Source of the DNA: Bacillota bacterium
Lineage (GTDB): Bacteria > Bacillota > UBA4882 > UBA8346
Direction: 5' to 3'
Assembly (NCBI GenBank): GCA_023426245.1
Contig: JAFABB010000028.1
Span: 1-64,000, forward strand
Length of the DNA stretch: 64,000 bases
Part shown: positions 59,914 through 64,000 of the stretch, one piece after another
Numbering within the stretch: position 1 is the stretch's first letter
How the letters are laid out: the number at the start of each line of letters is the position of its first letter
Made by a program: the position numbers and the translations under genes
The notes under the pieces: model-generated
Told to the model about the DNA's origin: nothing
The model's database searches: none
Seen by the model: only the letters and a program-made list of their open reading frames with translations

Positions 59914-60906
59914 TTAATTTACCTGATGGATTTGTTCAATGACAGGCAGATGCCGTTTGGCAAACGTCTGATAAAAATTCTTAAAGCGCTGCTGAAAAGC
60001 TTCGATATTCACCTCGTTAAACTTACATCCTTCTTCTAACAATTTCAAATAGCTTTCCTTTTCATATTGGGCCCAGAGCTTCCGCTGGTATAACACAGCT
60101 TCTTTCGCTGCCCTTCGGATGATCTCCTGATCGGAAGGGGCTAATTTATGAAAGGTCTTTTGGGAAATGATGACTACCTCCGGGATGGAGGAATGGCGAT
60201 CAAAAGAGAAGTAGCGGGCGGCTTTGTAATGACCCATCGATAGGAAACTTGGTAAATTATTTTCAGCCCCATCCACTGCTTTCGCAGCCAGCGCCGGATA
60301 AACTTCGTTATAATCAATGGGAACCGCGGCTGCTCCTAAAAAATCAATCATTTTTATCATCATCGGACTGGGTTGGACCCTGATTTTTAATCCCTTTAAA
60401 TCAGCAGGTGAATAAATCGGCCTTTTGGAATTATAAAAACTCCGGTAACCGGCCTCAAAAAAGCAAAGTCCGATTAAACCGGAACTTGCCAGCCCCGCCA
60501 GTAAGTTATTGCCGATCGGCCCCTCCAATACTTTCCACTTTTGATCATCATTCCTGAAAATATACGGCAAAAGAAGAACTTCCAGGTTTGGATCGATATT
60601 GACGATTTGACTGAGACTGACCCGCCCCATATCCAGGGCACCCATCCGCACCATATCGGTGACGGAACTTTCAGGGCCTAAAGTTCCGTTCGGATAGACC
60701 TTTATTTCGATTCGTCCCTTTGTATTCTCGTTTATCAGGCGTGACATAAATAACAAGCCTTCGACAGTCGGATAACCGGAAGCTTGCACATCGGCGCAGC
60801 GCAAAATGATTTTATGATTGGCCCCAACGGATAGCCCCGAAAAAGCAACCGGTAAAGAAAAGATTAATAAAAAAAGAAAAGTTTTACGCAAAATGAAGTG
60901 ATCCAA
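59914..60906 (-). CDS. TRAP-type substrate-binding protein (DctP family), stand-alone
   Basis: 330 residues from TTG 60906, five bases after GGGAG, giving a compact signal peptide (FLFLLIFSLPVAFSGLSVG); an ATG 14 codons upstream directly abuts a GAGGA and is less likely. DctP features: LIKVYPNG-type IEIKVYPNGTLGPESSVTDM, the LKIRVQPSP block containing the family Arg, and AVDGAENNLPSF. No permease genes follow it. It lies between a CitA-type two-component system and the complete TRAP operon that encodes its own DctP, so it may be an extra receptor or a co-sensor, as DctB is for DctS in Bacillus subtilis. Confidence 0.9.
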   Translation of the reverse strand: MDHFILRKTFLFLLIFSLPVAFSGLSVGANHKIILRCADVQASGYPTVEGLLFMSRLINENTKGRIEIKVYPNGTLGPESSVTDMVRMGALDMGRVSLSQIVNIDPNLEVLLLPYIFRNDDQKWKVLEGPIGNNLLAGLASSGLIGLCFFEAGYRSFYNSKRPIYSPADLKGLKIRVQPSPMMIKMIDFLGAAAVPIDYNEVYPALAAKAVDGAENNLPSFLSMGHYKAARYFSFDRHSSIPEVVIISQKTFHKLAPSDQEIIRRAAKEAVLYQRKLWAQYEKESYLKLLEEGCKFNEVNIEAFQQRFKNFYQTFAKRHLPVIEQIHQVN

Positions 60907-61262
60907 AGTTTCTCCCTTGCCAGTATTGGCTGGAAAACCGACATCCATTCCTCATTAAAGATAGATGAGATATACAAGTTTACTCTATTGTAACATATCT
61001 ATGGGCAATCACAAATTTTTTTTATCGGTGATATCATCCCAACTGGCTTGTTATTATGAAACTTATCTGGGGTTATTTAATGTTTTTAATGTCTCTTATT
61101 TATTTATATAGGTGTTTAACCAACGGTTCAATAAATATTTAATCATTCGTAACGAATGAGATATGAGGTGTTTTTATCGGACTGGAAAGGAATGGAGGGG
61201 GATTGTTTCAAACAAGCCGTTCGTTAAGGACTTATTTAAAAATAACAGAGAGGGGATTTTCC
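60907..61262. promoter_or_regulatory. Divergent control region between two TRAP binding-protein genes
   Basis: About 350 bases, AT-rich. It should hold promoters for both DctP genes. A perfect palindrome CATTCGT-A-ACGAATG lies at 61144-61158, a candidate operator for the nearby CitB-type regulator or another factor. The GAGAGGGG ribosome-binding site for the plus-strand gene ends the region. I cannot fix promoter boxes. Confidence 0.5.
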
Positions 61263-62273
61263 ATGAAAAAAATTTTTTCCAGAGTTATTTTCCTTACCTT
61301 CGTTGTAGCTTTAGTGTTTGGAGTCACAATGTCCAATATTTCCGCAGCTCCAAAATATAATTGGAAGCTTGCTTCCGTTCTTCCGGCAGCCCATCCGGTG
61401 ACCAAAGCCTTAATTCTCTTCGCCGAGCGGGTCAATGTATTGACCAAAGGCGAAGTCAAAATCAACGTCTTTACCGACGGCCAGCTTGGTCAAGAGGCCG
61501 ATTATTTACAGGGCTGCAGTATTGGCTCGATTGAAATTACCAAAGTTTCAGCTTCACCGTTTTCCCAATATGTTCCCCAGATGGATGCGGTGGGTATGCC
61601 TTTTATTTGGCGCAATGCCGATCATCAGCATAAAGCCCTCGATGGCAAAGTTGGTAAGATGCTGGATGTTTATTGTGAAGCCAAGGGCTTTAAAATGTTG
61701 TCATACATGGATGCCGGTTTCCGTAATTTCACCATGCGCGATAAAGCCATCAAAACTCCGGCAGATTTAAAAGGGATGAAAGTTAGGACCCAACAAAGCC
61801 AATTGATGCTTGATGTGGTTGCGGCTTTTGGCGCTATTGCGGTTCCCATGGGAATGAACGATGTTTATACCGCCCTCCAAACCAAGGTCATTGATGGCTG
61901 GGAAAACAATGAACCAACCGTTCTTTCCGGCAACATGTTTGAAGTCTGTAAGTATTTTTCTTACACCCGGCACTCATCGGTTCCGGATTTGTTAATCATG
62001 AACTTAAAGGCTTTCAATTCGGTTTCCAAGGCGGATCAAAAGGCAATTATGCAGGCTGCGAAAGAGGCAACCGCTTCTCAACGCTTAATTTGGGCTGATT
62101 ATATGGGCACGGTGGTTGAGCAATTGAAAGCCAAAGGTGAAGTCTTTAATGAAGTGGACAACATCAAGGCCTTCCAAACCATCGTTAAACCCGCGGTTGA
62201 TAAGTATGTTTCCAAATCCAAGGTCAGTGTGGATTTAAGTAAACTCATCAAAGCAATTGACGCTACCAAATAA
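61263..62273 (+). CDS. dctP: TRAP transporter substrate-binding protein DctP
   Basis: 336 residues from ATG 61263. Signal peptide (VIFLTFVVALVFGVTMSNISA). DctP fold with INVFTDGQLGQEADYLQGC, the conserved Arg in LKGMKVRTQQSQLMLD, and TKVIDGWENNEPTVL. First gene of a DctP-DctQ-DctM operon that takes up organic acids or related solutes with a sodium or proton gradient. Related to the minus-strand DctP protein but clearly diverged. Confidence 0.95.
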   Translation: MKKIFSRVIFLTFVVALVFGVTMSNISAAPKYNWKLASVLPAAHPVTKALILFAERVNVLTKGEVKINVFTDGQLGQEADYLQGCSIGSIEITKVSASPFSQYVPQMDAVGMPFIWRNADHQHKALDGKVGKMLDVYCEAKGFKMLSYMDAGFRNFTMRDKAIKTPADLKGMKVRTQQSQLMLDVVAAFGAIAVPMGMNDVYTALQTKVIDGWENNEPTVLSGNMFEVCKYFSYTRHSSVPDLLIMNLKAFNSVSKADQKAIMQAAKEATASQRLIWADYMGTVVEQLKAKGEVFNEVDNIKAFQTIVKPAVDKYVSKSKVSVDLSKLIKAIDATK

Positions 62274-62289
62274 ATTCCAGGTGTTTCCG

Positions 62290-62334
62290 AGGCTGTCTAA
62301 AAAGGAAAATTTACTTTTAGGACAGCCTTTTTAT
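62290..62334 (+). terminator. Hairpin with T-run between dctP and dctQ
   Basis: AGGCTGTC (62290-62297) pairs with GACAGCCT (62321-62328), extended imperfectly by TAAAAAG/CTTTTA, followed by TTTTTATT. As the permease genes continue the operon, this is probably a leaky terminator that gives more binding protein than permease. Confidence 0.75.
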
Positions 62335-62357
62335 TGTTAGGACAGGAGGTAAGGAAA

Positions 62358-62882
62358 GTGCACAAAAAAGTGAAAGTTTTCTTTGATTGGGTTGACATAA
62401 CTGCCAGTCAGTTGGGTGCGGTTATTATGGCCGTCATGACGGTTCTGGTCACGTACCAGGTGGTGGCCAGGTATTGGTTTCATTACGCCCCGTCATGGAC
62501 TGAGGAAACCACGTGGACTTTGTTGATGTGGGTCAGTTTGCTTGCCGGAGCCAGTGGAGTATGGAGCGAATCTCATATGGAGATGGGAATGCTTGTCGAG
62601 CGGTTCCCCAAAACGGTACAACTTTGGTTCCGCGTTTTTTCCGACTTGCTGATCGTTGGCTTCGGTTATTATTTGTTAACGGAAGGTATCAGTCTGGCGA
62701 TTCAGACGATGAACGGTATTATGGCATCACTACCCGTTCCGATAGGCATCACTTATTTGATAATGCCAATCAGCGGTGGTTTAATGTTTTGCTTTTCCCT
62801 GCTCAAAGCTTTTGGACGGATTATGAATTTTTATGTCTGGAAAGAAGAAGTTTCAAATGAGGGGGTAAGCATTCATGATTGA
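62358..62882 (+). CDS. dctQ: TRAP transporter small permease DctQ
   Basis: 174 residues from GTG 62358, eight bases after AGGAGG. Four hydrophobic segments (for example LGAVIMAVMTVLVTYQVVAR, TLLMWVSLLAGASGVW, LLIVGFGYYLL) with the conserved TEETTWTLLMWVSLLAGA motif. Helps place the binding protein on the DctM channel. Its stop overlaps the dctM start by eight bases. Confidence 0.95.
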   Translation: MHKKVKVFFDWVDITASQLGAVIMAVMTVLVTYQVVARYWFHYAPSWTEETTWTLLMWVSLLAGASGVWSESHMEMGMLVERFPKTVQLWFRVFSDLLIVGFGYYLLTEGISLAIQTMNGIMASLPVPIGITYLIMPISGGLMFCFSLLKAFGRIMNFYVWKEEVSNEGVSIHD

Positions 62883-64000
62883 AGGCATTATCTTAATCGG
62901 CTTGTTTTTGCTGCTGGTAGCCATCCGGGTGCCGATTTCTTTTAGTCTGGGCATCTCATCTTTTACGACAGCAATTTATATGGGGATGAGCCCCATTATG
63001 CTGGTGCAACGGATGGGCTCCGGGCTGCAGTCCTTCGCTCTGGTTACGATCCCCCTCTTTATTTTAGCGGGATTGATTATGAATGCGGGTGGTATCGCCA
63101 GACGGATCGTTAACTTCGCCTATATCCTGGTGGGACCGCTTCCAGGGGGCCTGGCGATGGTCAATGTGGTCCAGGCGATGTTTTTTGGCGGAATTACCGG
63201 TTCATCCGTGGCCGACGTTTCCTCCATCGGCCCGATGATCATCCCGATGATGGAGGAGAAAGGGTATGACCGGGACTTCGCTTGCGCTTTGACAGCTTGC
63301 GGCTCGGTTCAGGGAGTCATTATCCCGCCCAGCCATAACATCATTCTTTACGCAATGGTTGTGGGCGGCGGAGTGTCGATCGCTAAATTATTCCTGGCCG
63401 GTTATTTCCCGGCGATTGCTTTATGTCTTGCCTTGATGGTTGCCAGTTTGATTTTGGCCATTAAACGGGGGTATCCGCGGGAAAAGATCCCACCCCTTAA
63501 AAAATGTTTCCCGATTATTTGGGAAGGTGTTGTCTGTATGGCGACAACGGTCATCGTGGTCGGCGGAATTATTTTCGGGGTCTTTACGGCTACCGAAGCC
63601 GCAGCAGTGGCGGTTGTTTATGCGTTAGTCATATCGTTGGTGCTTTTCCGGGAATTAAAGCCGCGCGATATTTGGCCGACTTTTTTGAAATCCGTTCGGA
63701 CCACGGGTATTATTATGACTCTGGTGGCGACATCCACCGCTTTCGGATATATGATGACTGTATTAATGATCCCTCATAAAGTAACGATTTTCTTCGCATC
63801 GATCACTCATAATCCGGTTATTTTATTTATATTGGTTAATGCGTTATTGCTTTTCTTAGGATGTATCATGGATATGGCGCCGTTGATTTTAATCACCACG
63901 CCGGTATTACTGCCTGCTTGCATGGCTGCAGGTATGAGTCCGATTACTTTCGGGATTATGTTAATGGTCAATTTGGGAATCGGGCTTACGACTCCTCCGG
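62875..64000 (+). CDS. dctM: TRAP transporter large permease DctM (partial, runs off the window)
   Basis: The first 375 residues: starts MIEGIILIGLFLLLVAIRVP and continues through ALVTIPLFILAGLIMNAGGI, MFFGGITGSSVADVSSIGP and GVIIPPSHNIILYAMVVGG to NLGIGLTTPP at the window edge. Many membrane helices in an inverted-repeat layout; the GITGSSVADV and IPPS motifs mark the elevator-type transport core. ATG at 62875 overlaps dctQ. The last 50 or so residues lie outside. Confidence 0.96.
   Translation, partial: MIEGIILIGLFLLLVAIRVPISFSLGISSFTTAIYMGMSPIMLVQRMGSGLQSFALVTIPLFILAGLIMNAGGIARRIVNFAYILVGPLPGGLAMVNVVQAMFFGGITGSSVADVSSIGPMIIPMMEEKGYDRDFACALTACGSVQGVIIPPSHNIILYAMVVGGGVSIAKLFLAGYFPAIALCLALMVASLILAIKRGYPREKIPPLKKCFPIIWEGVVCMATTVIVVGGIIFGVFTATEAAAVAVVYALVISLVLFRELKPRDIWPTFLKSVRTTGIIMTLVATSTAFGYMMTVLMIPHKVTIFFASITHNPVILFILVNALLLFLGCIMDMAPLILITTPVLLPACMAAGMSPITFGIMLMVNLGIGLTTPP

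Noticed and set aside
1..64000. CRISPR array, prophage, rRNA or tRNA genes
   Set aside because: No regularly spaced direct repeats, phage structural genes, rRNA or tRNA motifs were seen on reading the window; no tool was run.

Overview
The window reads as a chromosomal segment of a low-to-moderate GC Bacillota (Firmicutes) bacterium that also has an outer membrane. The Firmicutes signature comes from the S10-spc-alpha ribosomal order with zinc-binding (C+) forms of S14, S4, L24 and L36, a CIRCE element before groESL, a ctsR-mcsA-mcsB-clpC operon with a CtsR box, and a KOW-domain gene between map and infA. The outer membrane is implied by a complete RND efflux operon with its own TolC-type protein (25905-31502) and a predicted exported beta-barrel (49867-51084). 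A diderm Firmicutes lineage (Halanaerobiales-, Limnochordia/Hydrogenispora- or Negativicutes-like) is the best inference; the sequence alone does not let me choose.

Layout. 1-16.5 kb: end of tuf, then the S10, spc and alpha operons in one direction (rpsJ to rplQ, with secY, adk, map, infA and rpoA), then truA. 17.4-20.1 kb (minus strand): a DUF4912 gene and a GH57 alpha-glucan branching-type enzyme. 20.4-22.4 kb: an exported FG-GAP repeat protein and an exported endonuclease/exonuclease/phosphatase-family protein. 22.9-24.9 kb: CIRCE-groES-groEL. 25.0-31.5 kb: a TetR regulator, four copies of an 18-bp operator, then membrane-fusion protein, RND pump and TolC. 31.6-35.1 kb: a 59-residue coupled ORF, DNA polymerase X with PHP domain, a radical SAM protein and a small exported protein. 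35.3-39.8 kb: cheB, a Cys-rich protein, rho, and a LysM/M23 endopeptidase. 39.9-44.6 kb: ctsR-mcsA-mcsB-clpC. 44.7-49.4 kb: CheX, an HD-GYP phosphodiesterase, a single-pass membrane protein coupled to a short FtsH-like protease, and a small helical protein. 49.9-53.7 kb: beta-barrel protein and the AmmeMemoRadiSam genes (AmrB-AmrA fusion, AmrS). 54-57.2 kb: NAD+ synthetase, DeoR regulator, cupin. 57.3-64 kb: a CitA/DcuS-type two-component system, a lone TRAP binding protein on the minus strand, and a TRAP transporter operon (DctP-DctQ-DctM) running off the end.

Most of the window is housekeeping. The points most worth a second look are: an FtsH-like protease lacking the extracytoplasmic domain, translationally coupled to a one-pass membrane protein that could supply it in trans (46784-48819); a lone TRAP binding protein beside a CitA-type kinase, a possible co-sensor; a 115-bp transposase-less palindromic element touching the amrS stop codon; a ten-residue insertion in ribosomal protein L14; a hairpin family repeated after two ribosomal genes; a three-way-junction RNA candidate before cheB; and the repeated TetR operator controlling the efflux operon. 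I saw no tRNA, rRNA, CRISPR array, prophage or intact insertion sequence.
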